This document shows positions 26,084 through 34,177 of a stretch of 64,000 nt of DNA, one piece after another; the first letter of the stretch is position 1, and every line of letters begins with the position of its first letter. The stretch lies in NCBI GenBank assembly GCA_022648325.1, contig JALCMG010000009.1:36977-100976 (forward strand), written 5' to 3'. Made by a program: the position numbers and the translations under genes. This stretch comes from Olsenella sp. Its GTDB lineage: Bacteria > Actinomycetota > Coriobacteriia > Coriobacteriales > Atopobiaceae. The notes beneath the pieces are model-generated. The model ran no database searches. It was given only the letters and a program-made list of their open reading frames with translations, and had not been told where the DNA came from.

Positions 26084-27946
26084 ATGGCTAATCCGTACGC
26101 CGCCGGCGCTAGTGCCGGCACCATCATGGCCAACGTCAAGGGAGACATTGGCAACAACAACGATAACCCCCAGGGGCGACTTGACGAGACCGGCCTCACC
26201 ACTACCGAGGTGACTAGGCGCCTGCTTGCCTACACGCGGCCGCACCTCGTGTCACTTGTCGCCTCCTTTGTGGCCTCTGCCGTCTCGGTCATACTCCAGC
26301 TCTACGTGCCGATTGTTATTGGGCGCGGTATCGACTGCATGGTCTCCGCAGGAAGCGTAGACTTCTCGACGCTCGTGCCACTGCTCCAGGAGCTTGCCCT
26401 CGTTGTTGTGGGGGCAGCTGTGACCCAGTGGCTCTCCGGCTATTGCACGAACAGGCTCACCTACGAGACCGTTCGAGACCTGCGCATTGATGCCTTTGGG
26501 AGGTTTAGCGACCTGCCTCTCTCTTTTGTCGATGCCCATTCGCACGGCGACCTTCTCTCGCGCGTGGTGAACGATGCCGACCAGGTGGGCGACGGCCTCC
26601 TCCAGGGCCTCACCCAGCTCTTTACGGGAGTTGTGACCATCGTTGGCACCCTTGCCTTCATGTTTTCCATCTCTATTCCAGTTGGGCTTGTGGTAGTTCT
26701 CGTGACGCCTGTCTCCATGCTCGTGGCCTGGCTCATCGCGCGCTACTCTGCGAAGAGCTTCAAGGAGCAACAGGCACTCCAAGGCTCTCTTGGTGGTTAC
26801 GTCGAGGAGATGGTGGGCAGCCAGAAGCTTGTGTGCGCCTTTGCCTATGGCGATCGCGCCCAAGCCGGCTTCGATGCCATCAACCAGCGGCTGCTCGGGG
26901 TGGGGGAGCATGCCCAGTTCACGAGCTCCCTCTCGAACCCTGCCACGCGCGTGGTGAACAACATCACCTACGCGGTCGTAGCCGTTGTCGGCTGCATCTG
27001 CGTCATCTCTGGATGGCCGAGCGTCCTCACCGTAGGACAGGTGCAGACGTTCCTCTCGTATGCAAACCAGTACATGAAGCCCTTCAACGAGATTTCGAAC
27101 GTGGTAACCCAGATCCAGACTGCTTACGCCTCTGCCAGGCGGCTGTTCACGCTCATCGACGCGCCTGCCCAGAGCGCGGATCCCTCAGAGCCCGAGGTGG
27201 ACGAGAATCCCCAGGGGGCCTTGGAGTTCTCGCACGTTGATTTCTCATACGTTCCCGACTGTCCCCTTCTCCAGGACATCTCGTTTGAGGCTAAGCCGGG
27301 CCAGACCATTGCCCTTGTAGGCCCCACGGGGTGTGGGAAGACCACCCTCATCAACCTGCTCCTTCGCTTCTACGACGTAGACGACGGACGGATCCTCGTT
27401 GACGGGCACGACACGAGCAACATGAGGCGAGAGGACCTTCGCTCCCTCTTTGGCATGGTGCTCCAAGACACCTGGCTCTTCAGGGGCACGGTGCGTGAGA
27501 ACATCGCGTACGGCACCCCGGATGCAACGCTTGATGACGTGGTTGCAGCGGCAAAGCGGGCGCACGCGCACAAGTTCATCGAGCAGCTGCCCGATGGCTA
27601 CGACACGCTTCTTGGCGAGGATGGCGGGTCACTCTCGCAGGGGCAGCGCCAGCTCCTGTGCATCGCTCGCGTGATGCTCGCCGACCCTACGATCCTGCTT
27701 CTGGACGAGGCCACGAGCTCCATCGACACCCGTACCGAGTTGCAGGTGCAGGATGCCTTCGACCGCATGATGGAGGGGCGTACCTCCCTTGTGGTGGCCC
27801 ACCGCCTCTCGACAGTTCGCGATGCCGACTGCATACTCGTGATGAAGGACGGCCACATCATCGAGCGCGGCACGCATGACGAGCTCCTTCGCCAAGGCGG
27901 CTTCTACGCCGGGCTGTACGAGAGCCAGTTCGAAGGCACGCGATAG
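26084..27946 (+). CDS. ABC exporter half-transporter, catalytic subunit
   Basis: A 620-aa half-transporter starting one base after the previous stop, behind GAGGAGG. An N-terminal 40-residue Asn/Gly-rich segment precedes six helices. The NBD has Walker A GPTGCGKTTLINLLL near residue 410, Walker B TILLLDEATSSIDTR with the catalytic Glu, and switch VVAHRLSTV. Its signature is altered to LSQGQRQLLCIARVM, as in TM288. Combined with its partner's defects, one composite ATP site is degenerate and one is functional. The pair probably exports drugs, lipids or peptides; the substrate is unknown. Confidence 0.92.
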   Translation: MANPYAAGASAGTIMANVKGDIGNNNDNPQGRLDETGLTTTEVTRRLLAYTRPHLVSLVASFVASAVSVILQLYVPIVIGRGIDCMVSAGSVDFSTLVPLLQELALVVVGAAVTQWLSGYCTNRLTYETVRDLRIDAFGRFSDLPLSFVDAHSHGDLLSRVVNDADQVGDGLLQGLTQLFTGVVTIVGTLAFMFSISIPVGLVVVLVTPVSMLVAWLIARYSAKSFKEQQALQGSLGGYVEEMVGSQKLVCAFAYGDRAQAGFDAINQRLLGVGEHAQFTSSLSNPATRVVNNITYAVVAVVGCICVISGWPSVLTVGQVQTFLSYANQYMKPFNEISNVVTQIQTAYASARRLFTLIDAPAQSADPSEPEVDENPQGALEFSHVDFSYVPDCPLLQDISFEAKPGQTIALVGPTGCGKTTLINLLLRFYDVDDGRILVDGHDTSNMRREDLRSLFGMVLQDTWLFRGTVRENIAYGTPDATLDDVVAAAKRAHAHKFIEQLPDGYDTLLGEDGGSLSQGQRQLLCIARVMLADPTILLLDEATSSIDTRTELQVQDAFDRMMEGRTSLVVAHRLSTVRDADCILVMKDGHIIERGTHDELLRQGGFYAGLYESQFEGTR

Positions 27947-28157
27947 GGGAGCAGAGACTCGGCTACGCGCGTTGACGTGTAGCCGATGTGCGCCAATAAA
28001 CAGCACCGTTCACGGCTGTGTTCTGCCGTTCTACGGGGACGGCCTACCGTCCGTCCACCAAGCAGGCGAAGTTTGACTGCAGGGGTGGATAATCGGCCCC
28101 GGCGAAGGCTCCTGGCGAGACTTGTCACGTCCACCCATCGGGAACGAGGAGGGGCCG

Positions 28158-29642
28158 ATGCAGGATAGCGGCTTCCAGTACGACGTCGTCATCATAGGGG
28201 CCGGCGTTTCGGGCTGCGCGACGGCGCGTGAGCTGGCAAAGACTAACGGGAGCGTCTGCGTACTCGAGCGTGAGGACGACGTTTGCTGTGGCACGTCAAA
28301 GGCGAACTCGGCCATTGTGCACGCCGGCTATGACGCCATGACCGGTTCGCTTATGGCTCGTCTCAACGTCGAGGGCAATGCCCTCATGCACGAGCTTGCC
28401 AAGAAGCTTAACTTTACGGTCAAGAACATTGGGTCTCTCGTCGTGTGCACGAGCGAGAGGGACGTTGACGGCCTCCACGAGCTCTTCGCACGGGGCGTTG
28501 CCAACGGGGTCCCCGACCTCCAGGTCATCGACAGAGACACGCTGCGCTCTATGGAGCCAAACATCTCACCGAGCGCCGTTGGCGCCCTCTGGGCCCCCAC
28601 GGCTGGCATCGTTGACCCCTTTGGGCTCAACGTCGCCCTTGCGGAGAACGCTGCGACCAACGGTGTGCGCTTTGTCTTCGATGCCCCGGTTATGGCAATC
28701 GAGAGGCTTCCCCAGGGGGGATATGCGCTCGACACCCCTCGTGGCCGCCTAACCTGCCGCTGCGTGGTCAATGCGGCCGGCGTCTACGCAGACCAGATTC
28801 ACAACATGGTTTGTGAGGACAAGCTTAAGATCGTCCCGCGTCGTGGCCAGTACATGCTGCTGGACACCACGGCCGGCAGCCACGTGCACCACGTTGTGTT
28901 CGCCTTGCCCTCCAAGATGGGCAAGGGAGTTCTTGTCTCGCCAACCATCCACGGCAACCTCATCGTGGGTCCAACGGCTGAGGACATCCGGGACAAGGAG
29001 GGCACGGACACCACGGCGGCCGGGCTCTCCGAGGTAGCCGAGAAGTGCGGCATCACCGTGGTCGACGTCCCTCTCCGCGAGGTCATCACGTCCTTCTCCG
29101 GCCTTCGCGCTCACCGTGCGGAACACGAGTTCCTCATCGGCGAGAACCCCTCTGCGCCGGGGTTTGTGGACTGCTCCGCCATCGAGTCTCCGGGCCTCAC
29201 GGCGTCTCCAGCCATTGGCCGCATGGTTGCTGGCATCGTCACTGACATTCTTGGCCTCGAGGAGAGGCCGGCGGGCGAGTTCGTCGAGACCCGCGAGGGC
29301 ATTCCCAACATGAATGACCTCTCGTTCGAGCAATGGGGGAAGCTCTGCGAGAAAAACCCGCTCTACGGCAGGGTTATCTGCCGCTGTTGCCACGTGAGTG
29401 AGGCACAGATCGTCGATGCCATCCACCGTCCCGTGGGCGCCAGGTCCCTTGACGGCGTGAAGCGCCGCACGGGGGCCTGCATGGGCCGCTGCCAGGCCGG
29501 CTTCTGTACGCCAAAGATAATGGAGGCCCTCTCGCGCGAGCTGCCTGACGTGAGCATGGAAAACGTCACGAAGTCTGGTCCAGGCTCCGAGTTCATTGAG
29601 GGTCACGCAAAGGACGCTATCGTCGAGGAGGCCCACGCATGA
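28158..29642 (+). CDS. GlpA-like FAD-dependent oxidoreductase with C-terminal BFD-type [2Fe-2S] domain
   Basis: A 494-aa flavoprotein. The FAD motif DVVIIGAGVSGCATAREL is at residues 9-26, and CCGTSKANSAIVHAGYDA is the substrate-side signature of the anaerobic glycerol-3-phosphate dehydrogenase GlpA and its L-2-hydroxyglutarate-oxidase-like relatives. The C-terminus has the BFD-like cysteine set CRCCHVSEAQI near residue 407 and CMGRCQAGFC near 440. The ATG follows GAGGAGG. It overlaps the next gene by 4 bp and forms a trio with a GlpB-like gene and a DUF1667 gene. It probably oxidises glycerol-3-phosphate in anaerobic metabolism, but no glpK or glpF lies nearby. Confidence 0.88.
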   Translation: MQDSGFQYDVVIIGAGVSGCATARELAKTNGSVCVLEREDDVCCGTSKANSAIVHAGYDAMTGSLMARLNVEGNALMHELAKKLNFTVKNIGSLVVCTSERDVDGLHELFARGVANGVPDLQVIDRDTLRSMEPNISPSAVGALWAPTAGIVDPFGLNVALAENAATNGVRFVFDAPVMAIERLPQGGYALDTPRGRLTCRCVVNAAGVYADQIHNMVCEDKLKIVPRRGQYMLLDTTAGSHVHHVVFALPSKMGKGVLVSPTIHGNLIVGPTAEDIRDKEGTDTTAAGLSEVAEKCGITVVDVPLREVITSFSGLRAHRAEHEFLIGENPSAPGFVDCSAIESPGLTASPAIGRMVAGIVTDILGLEERPAGEFVETREGIPNMNDLSFEQWGKLCEKNPLYGRVICRCCHVSEAQIVDAIHRPVGARSLDGVKRRTGACMGRCQAGFCTPKIMEALSRELPDVSMENVTKSGPGSEFIEGHAKDAIVEEAHA

Positions 29643-30913
29643 GCGACTACGACGTCATTGTCATTGGAGGCGGGCCCGCAGGCCTTGCGGCTGCGACGAC
29701 TGCCCGGGAAGACGGTCGCCGTTCGGTCCTTGTGGTTGAGCGCGATCAGAAGCTCGGCGGCATTCTCAACCAGTGCATCCACAATGGCTTCGGCCTCATC
29801 ACCTTCAACGAGGAGCTCACTGGTCCCGAGTACGCGGCGCGCTACGAGAAGCTCGCACGAGACGCCGGGGTGGAGTTTCTCCTCGACACCATGGTCCTCG
29901 ACGTATCTCCAGGCCGCGTGGTTACGTGTGTGAGCGAGGCCCACGGCATGCAGCACATCTCGGGAGGCGCCGTGGTTCTCGCCATGGGCTGTCGGGAGCG
30001 GCCGAGGGGTGCGCTCAACATTCCTGGCTTTCGCCCGGCGGGCGTCTACACGGCCGGCACGGCACAGCGCCTGGTGAACATCGAGGGGCTCATGCCGGGG
30101 CGCGAGGTGGTCATTCTTGGCTCTGGCGACATCGGCCTCATCATGGCTCGCCGCATGACGCTCGAGGGCGCGCACGTTGCCTGCGTAGCCGAGCTCATGC
30201 CCTACTCGGGCGGCCTCAAGCGAAATATCGTTCAGTGCCTTGACGACTTTGACATCCCGCTCCTGCTCTCGCATACGGTTACGCGTGTCGAGGGCAAGAG
30301 ACGCGTGGAGGCGGTCTGGGTTGCCCAGGTGGACGAGAAGGGGCGGCCTATTGCGGGCACGGAGAAGCGCTATCTCTGTGACACGCTACTCCTCTCGGTG
30401 GGTCTTTTGCCCGAGAACGAGCTCTCGCGCTCTGCTGGCGTGGAGCTATCGCGTGTGACCCGCGGCCCGGTTGTCAACGAGAGCCTAGAGACCAGCATTC
30501 CCGGCATCTTTGCCTGCGGCAACGTTCTCCATGTGCATGACCTTGTGGACTATGTCACGCAGGAGGCCACGGCGGCGGGTGCCGCCGCCGTGAGGTGGGC
30601 AGACGCTTGCGCAAAGCATGCCGAGCACGACGAGAAGCCCGGCATCCCCGTTGTTGCCGAGGGCGGCGTTCGCTACACGGTACCTCAGTCAATAGATCCT
30701 GAGCGCATGCCCGAGAAGCTCACCTTGCGCTTCAGGGTCGGAGGGGTCTTCGAGGACAAGCGCATTTGCGTGTACTTGGGTGACGAGCGCGTTCTTTCCA
30801 AGAGGCGTCCCATTCTCGTGCCCGGCGAGATGGAGGAGGTCACGCTGAAGCGCGACGATCTGCTTGCGCGTCCAGCCGTTGACAAGGTCGTCGTGACGCT
30901 TGAGGAGGCATAA
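29639..30913 (+). CDS. GlpB/HcnB-like NAD(P)/FAD-dependent oxidoreductase
   Basis: A 424-aa pyridine-nucleotide-disulfide-oxidoreductase-fold protein. The FAD motif DVIVIGGGPAGLAAATTARED is at the N-terminus. LGGILNQCIHNGFGL is the signature of this subgroup, and VVILGSGDIGLIMARRMTLEGA near residue 157 is the NAD(P) motif. IPGIFACGNVLHVHDLVDYVT closes the FAD site. It starts with ATGA inside the previous gene and is followed 2 bp later by the DUF1667 gene. The trio is a recurrent cassette in Firmicutes and Coriobacteriia, where it accompanies glycerol catabolism. Confidence 0.88.
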   Translation: MSDYDVIVIGGGPAGLAAATTAREDGRRSVLVVERDQKLGGILNQCIHNGFGLITFNEELTGPEYAARYEKLARDAGVEFLLDTMVLDVSPGRVVTCVSEAHGMQHISGGAVVLAMGCRERPRGALNIPGFRPAGVYTAGTAQRLVNIEGLMPGREVVILGSGDIGLIMARRMTLEGAHVACVAELMPYSGGLKRNIVQCLDDFDIPLLLSHTVTRVEGKRRVEAVWVAQVDEKGRPIAGTEKRYLCDTLLLSVGLLPENELSRSAGVELSRVTRGPVVNESLETSIPGIFACGNVLHVHDLVDYVTQEATAAGAAAVRWADACAKHAEHDEKPGIPVVAEGGVRYTVPQSIDPERMPEKLTLRFRVGGVFEDKRICVYLGDERVLSKRRPILVPGEMEEVTLKRDDLLARPAVDKVVVTLEEA

Positions 30914-30915
30914 GC

Positions 30916-31278
30916 ATGGAGACGAGAACGCTTACCTGCATACGGTGCCCCCGCGGCTGCGCCGTCACCGTCACCTTGGAGGATGACGGGACCATCACGA
31001 GCGTTACCGGAAACTCCTGCCTTCGAGGTGACAAATACGCTCGCGACGAGGTGACGCACCCCGTTCGAGTTGTCACCACGACGGTACCGGTGGAGGGTTC
31101 GGCTACGGAGAAGATGGTCTCGGTCAAGACTGCGGGTGACGTTCCAAAGGATCGCGTCTTCGACGTTGTCCGCGCTCTGACGGGAGTTACGGCGACCGCG
31201 CCGGTCCACACAGGTGATGTCATCCTCGCCAATGCTGCCGGCACAGGCGTGGACATCGTGGCGACCAAGGACGCCTAG
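30916..31278 (+). CDS. DUF1667 cysteine-motif protein
   Basis: A 120-aa protein of the DUF1667 family, third member of the flavoprotein trio. Cysteines 8, 11, 15 and 35 (CIRCPRGC and NSCLRG) form a C-x2-C-x3-C-x19-C set like the Fe-S site at the N-terminus of molybdopterin oxidoreductases, although no pterin domain follows. By analogy with GlpC it could carry electrons from the two flavoproteins; this is inference. It starts 2 bp after its neighbour. An imperfect hairpin lies at 31289-31329 just downstream. Confidence 0.85.
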   Translation: METRTLTCIRCPRGCAVTVTLEDDGTITSVTGNSCLRGDKYARDEVTHPVRVVTTTVPVEGSATEKMVSVKTAGDVPKDRVFDVVRALTGVTATAPVHTGDVILANAAGTGVDIVATKDA

Positions 31279-31288
31279 GAGCGATGCC

Positions 31289-31329
31289 GGGGGCAGCCAC
31301 GTTGCCGTTACAGCAACGAGGTTGCCCCC
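31289..31329. other. Imperfect hairpin between convergent genes
   Basis: GGGGGCA pairs with TGCCCCC, and the inner CGTTGC pairs with GCAACG, with small internal mismatches and a 7-nt loop. It follows the DUF1667 stop by about 10 bp, where a terminator would be expected, but only a weak pyrimidine-rich tail (TTCTTTCT) appears, 11 bp later. Confidence 0.45.
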
Positions 31330-31351
31330 ATTCGTTACGTTCTTTCTGGCG

Positions 31352-31430
31352 GAGAAAAGCTCCTTTTCTTAAAACGGCTTTGCGGCAACTGGGCAAATGC
31401 AGGAGCGTTTTAAGAAAAGGAGCTATTCTC
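31352..31430. repeat. Palindromic intergenic element, copy A (79 bp)
   Basis: Two 25-bp arms are reverse complements at 24 of 25 positions (single A:A mismatch) around a 29-bp centre containing CTGGGCAAA. The left arm contains AGCTCCTTTTCTTAAAAC and the right arm its complement. It shares arms and centre with copies at 32601 and 38489. It lies between the convergent DUF1667 and nuclease-like genes. There is no open frame of note and no T-tract, so it is neither a gene nor a standard terminator. A MITE-like or REP-like origin is plausible. Confidence 0.85.
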
Positions 31431-31467
31431 TGGAGCGCGGGCAGCCACATGACGAGACCGGCGACTA

Positions 31468-32451
31468 TCACCGTGCCTTCCAACCCGCAAGCGGTTCGCC
31501 CCTAGGTATGCCGTAGCTCTCTAGCAGTCGCTCGAAGTATGGCCTGTCCTTGACCTGTGCCGGCGTGAAACGCATTACGCTCCTGCCACCTATGGTGAGG
31601 CGGGACTCCCGCTGTCGCTCTCGAACAAAGGCTCCCACCGTGTCTCCTCCCGTAATAGATGAATCCGTGTACTTGAGAAGTCCGTCCATCTCGCCTATGA
31701 CCGTAGGTGCGCCCCCTAGACTCCACGAGAAGTCCGCCCGGTACCATTTTCCGGTTACGGGGTCTTGATAGGGCACCTGCAGCTCGGGAATCTGAAACCC
31801 AAGCTCGATTATTGCCGCGCGTGCCTCGGACTCTCCCCAGCTCTCGGCTCGGCCATCCGAAAAACTTGCGACGAGACGCGCATTCCTTATCCCCGCCTTG
31901 CCCATCTGAGGTGAGGCAACCATTGCCTCAAGGCGCTCCTTGGGCTGGTTCGTCTTGCGTAGGTAGGAATCGGCTATGGCCAGCGCAGAGGGGAATTCAA
32001 GCGTCCGCATGCAATCGACGACAGCCCTGTCCAGCGATGTTGTTCGCATGCCATTGATGACAAGAACGTCGCTGGGCGAGACACGCCTTCGTATTGCATG
32101 TGCATACGACTCACAGGTGCCATTGCCCGTTGTTGCAATGCAAAGCGGCCACATTGCCGATGGCGGTACGGCAAGATAGTAGACAAGCGCAGCCGATGGC
32201 CCCACGAATATCCAGCTGGGGTGCAACCGGGCGAGCGTGCGCATGACCCGTCGCGTACGCTGGCTGGGAAGGAGACGGGACCAGACGCCTGCGCTCGCAA
32301 AGAGCCCGGCGTAGGGGGTCACGAGTTCGCCCTTGCTCCTGAGGTAGGTAAAGCGATTGAGTTCGGCTCTATTCGTTGGAGATGCGCAGAGCCCACGTCG
32401 CTCCGCCAAGGCAAGAATATTCTCGCATGCGGCCCGTGTCTCTTTTCCCAT
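31468..32451 (-). CDS. PD-(D/E)XK (DUF559/Vsr-like) nuclease-fold protein with AbiEi-like N-terminal region
   Basis: A 327-aa protein of a widespread actinobacterial family of unproven function. The N-terminal 150 residues resemble the AbiEi-antitoxin-like arrangement (HPSWIFVGPSAALVYYLAVP, VINGMRTTSLDRAVVDCMRT). The C-terminal domain looks like a DUF559/Vsr endonuclease, with WGESEARAAI (Glu207 or 209), YRADFSW (Asp240), and GEMDGLLKY (Glu254, Asp256, Lys260), a complete PD-(D/E)XK-type set. The ATG follows GTGAGG; an upstream GTG is less likely. It is a single gene bracketed by palindromic copies A and B, which suggests acquisition. No toxin partner or methylase is adjacent. Confidence 0.78.
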   Translation of the reverse strand: MGKETRAACENILALAERRGLCASPTNRAELNRFTYLRSKGELVTPYAGLFASAGVWSRLLPSQRTRRVMRTLARLHPSWIFVGPSAALVYYLAVPPSAMWPLCIATTGNGTCESYAHAIRRRVSPSDVLVINGMRTTSLDRAVVDCMRTLEFPSALAIADSYLRKTNQPKERLEAMVASPQMGKAGIRNARLVASFSDGRAESWGESEARAAIIELGFQIPELQVPYQDPVTGKWYRADFSWSLGGAPTVIGEMDGLLKYTDSSITGGDTVGAFVRERQRESRLTIGGRSVMRFTPAQVKDRPYFERLLESYGIPRGEPLAGWKAR

Positions 32452-32600
32452 CGCAACCTCACCCCCACCGTGCTTGATAGGGGAGAGAATACCTAATATC
32501 ACCGCAGTTCAGAGGCTCGGTTGCCGTCGAGTTTCTGACAGATTCGTGCAAGATTGGGCTGCGCGTGCACCCCAATCCCTGCGCCATCTGACCACCCTCG

Positions 32601-32680
32601 GAGAATAGCTCCTTTTCTTAAATCGACTTTGCGCCAACTGGGCAAATGCGGGGGCCGTTTAAGAAAAAAGGGCTATTCTC
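32601..32680. repeat. Palindromic intergenic element, copy B (80 bp)
   Basis: Same family as copies A and C. The ends GAGAATAGC and GCTATTCTC are exact complements, and the inner arm CCTTTTCTTAAA faces TTTAAGAAAAAAGG. The centre is nearly identical to copy A (CAACTGGGCAAATGC). It is upstream of the nuclease-like gene and downstream of the small Cys-rich gene. The rest of the 306-bp gap between these two genes shows nothing I can identify. Confidence 0.85.
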
Positions 32681-32757
32681 TGCAAGAGGGAAGACGAGGC
32701 GGCTCCGCAAGGCTGGGCGCCCGTGGGCGAGACGACTCCGGAAGGTATTCGGCCCAG

Positions 32758-32958
32758 CTACCTCCGGTACCGCAGCGAGACCTCCAGAAACTCCGCCTTC
32801 CCGGCAATGTAGTCTGCGTATGCCGTCTCGGGGTCGCGCCCGTGATAGGCGGCGCAGAAGCCGCACTGGTCGCAGTCGGCTATGCAGGGAAAGCGCTGCT
32901 GTATATACGCCCGGCGCCCTTCATTGGTAGACCGCTCAACTTGTGGTGCCTCGTCCAT
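32758..32958 (-). CDS. Small cysteine-cluster protein, unknown function
   Basis: A 66-aa protein. The cysteine cluster CIADCDQCGFC (C-x3-C-x2-C-x2-C) near residue 25 is a likely Zn or Fe-S site. It is followed by AAYHGRDPETAYADYIAGK and FLEVSLRYR, a pattern I recall from small conserved proteins of Clostridia and Coriobacteriia. The start is the ATG behind GGAGAGG at 8 bp; an in-frame ATG 18 codons upstream lacks an RBS. It is divergent from the nicotinamidase-like gene. No function is proposed. Confidence 0.7.
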   Translation of the reverse strand: MDEAPQVERSTNEGRRAYIQQRFPCIADCDQCGFCAAYHGRDPETAYADYIAGKAEFLEVSLRYRR

Positions 32959-33068
32959 ATCCCTTACCTCTCCGAGCATCGCCAAGACTGCTTGTCGCCT
33001 GTCGATGGCCATTGCACTGGTCCAAAGGGTACCATGTGCTCGTATCCCTACGAATACCGGAGGACACC

Positions 33069-33650
33069 ATGAACATTAGCGCGGCATCCACTGCCTTGCT
33101 TGTGATAGACGTCCTAGTCACGGACACATCAGATGCGGTCTACGCTCCAAATCCCGAGGAGGAGGCGCTCGTAGCCAATGCCGCCCAGCTCACGCATGCT
33201 GCAAGGGAGGCTGGTATGCCCGTTGTCTTTCTCTGCGACCAGCACATCCCTGGCGTTGACCGAGAGCTTGAACTTTGGGGCGAGCATGGCGTGAAGGGCA
33301 AGGCGCACCCTCACCCCGCGCTCATGGCGGGAAGCAGCCCGCGTGACTTTGTAATTCCCAAGCGTCGCTATTCCGGTTTCTTCCAGACCGACCTTGACCT
33401 GACCCTACGTGAGCTTGGCGTCAAGACGGTGATTGCGGTGGGGGAGGACACAAACATCTGCGTCCTTCACACGCTCGCGGACGCCTGGAACCTGGGCTAT
33501 GGCTCCATCGTGGTGTCCGATGCCACGCGAACCTTCCTGGTTGGGACCCAGGATGGTGCGCTCGAGCACATGAAGCGCTGCTTTGGCACGGAGGTGGCCA
33601 CCACAGAGCAGGTCATCTCCGCTCTTCCAAACGCTGCCGAGAAGTGCTAG
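33069..33650 (+). CDS. Isochorismatase/nicotinamidase-family cysteine hydrolase
   Basis: A 193-aa hydrolase with the full catalytic triad: Asp14 (ALLVIDVL), Lys98 (VIPKRRYSGFFQTDLD) and Cys131 (GEDTNICVLHTLADAW). The residue pair before Cys fits the family cis-peptide. The His of CDQHIPG near residue 59 may be a metal ligand as in PncA-type nicotinamidases. The ATG follows GGAGG at 5 bp. It is followed 9 bp later by a thioesterase, so the two form a probable operon. Candidate substrates are nicotinamide or another amide; the sequence does not decide. Confidence 0.85.
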   Translation: MNISAASTALLVIDVLVTDTSDAVYAPNPEEEALVANAAQLTHAAREAGMPVVFLCDQHIPGVDRELELWGEHGVKGKAHPHPALMAGSSPRDFVIPKRRYSGFFQTDLDLTLRELGVKTVIAVGEDTNICVLHTLADAWNLGYGSIVVSDATRTFLVGTQDGALEHMKRCFGTEVATTEQVISALPNAAEKC

Positions 33651-33659
33651 GGGAGACGA

Positions 33660-34157
33660 ATGGCAGAGAGAAGCTACCCCAAGGGGAAGAAGACCGTCTC
33701 GGCATCGCTAACCGAGTCAATCAAGTCAATTCGCTACGAGGACATCAACGGCGCCAATCGCCTCTTTGGCGGGCGCCTCATGGAATGGATCGACGAGACT
33801 GCGGGCATCGCGGCGCGCAGGCATTGCGGGCGAGACGTGACCACCGCCTGCATCGACCAGCTCACCTTCAAGCACCCCGCCTACCTCAATGACGTGGTTG
33901 TCATTGTGGCAGCCGTCACCTATGTGGGACGCACCTCGATGGAGGTGCGCGTGGATTCCTATGTGGAGGACGTGCACTCGGGCGAGCGCTGCCTCATCAA
34001 CGTCGCATATCTCACCGAGGTGTGTGTCGACGATAACGGTAAGCCCACGCCGGTCGAATATGGCCTCAGCTTCGAGACCGAAGAGGAGAAGCGCGAGAAC
34101 GAAGACGCGTTCAAGCGGATTATCTTCCGTAAAACCAGAGCTGCAGAAGGCTTCTAA
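33660..34157 (+). CDS. Acyl-CoA thioesterase, hotdog fold (YciA/BFIT type)
   Basis: A 165-aa single hotdog domain that hydrolyses acyl-CoA. NGANRLFGGRLMEWIDETAGIAARRHCG contains the catalytic region with Asp in WIDE. DQLTFKHPAYLNDVVVI and VGRTSMEVRVDSYVED are family-typical strands. The C-terminus is charged (EEEKRENEDAFKR). The ATG follows AGGGGAGACGA. It is probably co-transcribed with the cysteine hydrolase. Physiological acyl-CoA is unknown. Confidence 0.88.
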   Translation: MAERSYPKGKKTVSASLTESIKSIRYEDINGANRLFGGRLMEWIDETAGIAARRHCGRDVTTACIDQLTFKHPAYLNDVVVIVAAVTYVGRTSMEVRVDSYVEDVHSGERCLINVAYLTEVCVDDNGKPTPVEYGLSFETEEEKRENEDAFKRIIFRKTRAAEGF

Positions 34158-34177
34158 GCCCCATTTGGAAGGCTACT

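Noticed and set aside
27958..27988. Hairpin CGGCTAC...GTAGCCG after the ABC exporter
   Set aside because: Only a 7-bp stem with a long loop and no T-tract; too weak to call a terminator. The 211-bp gap before the GlpA-like gene otherwise shows nothing definite.
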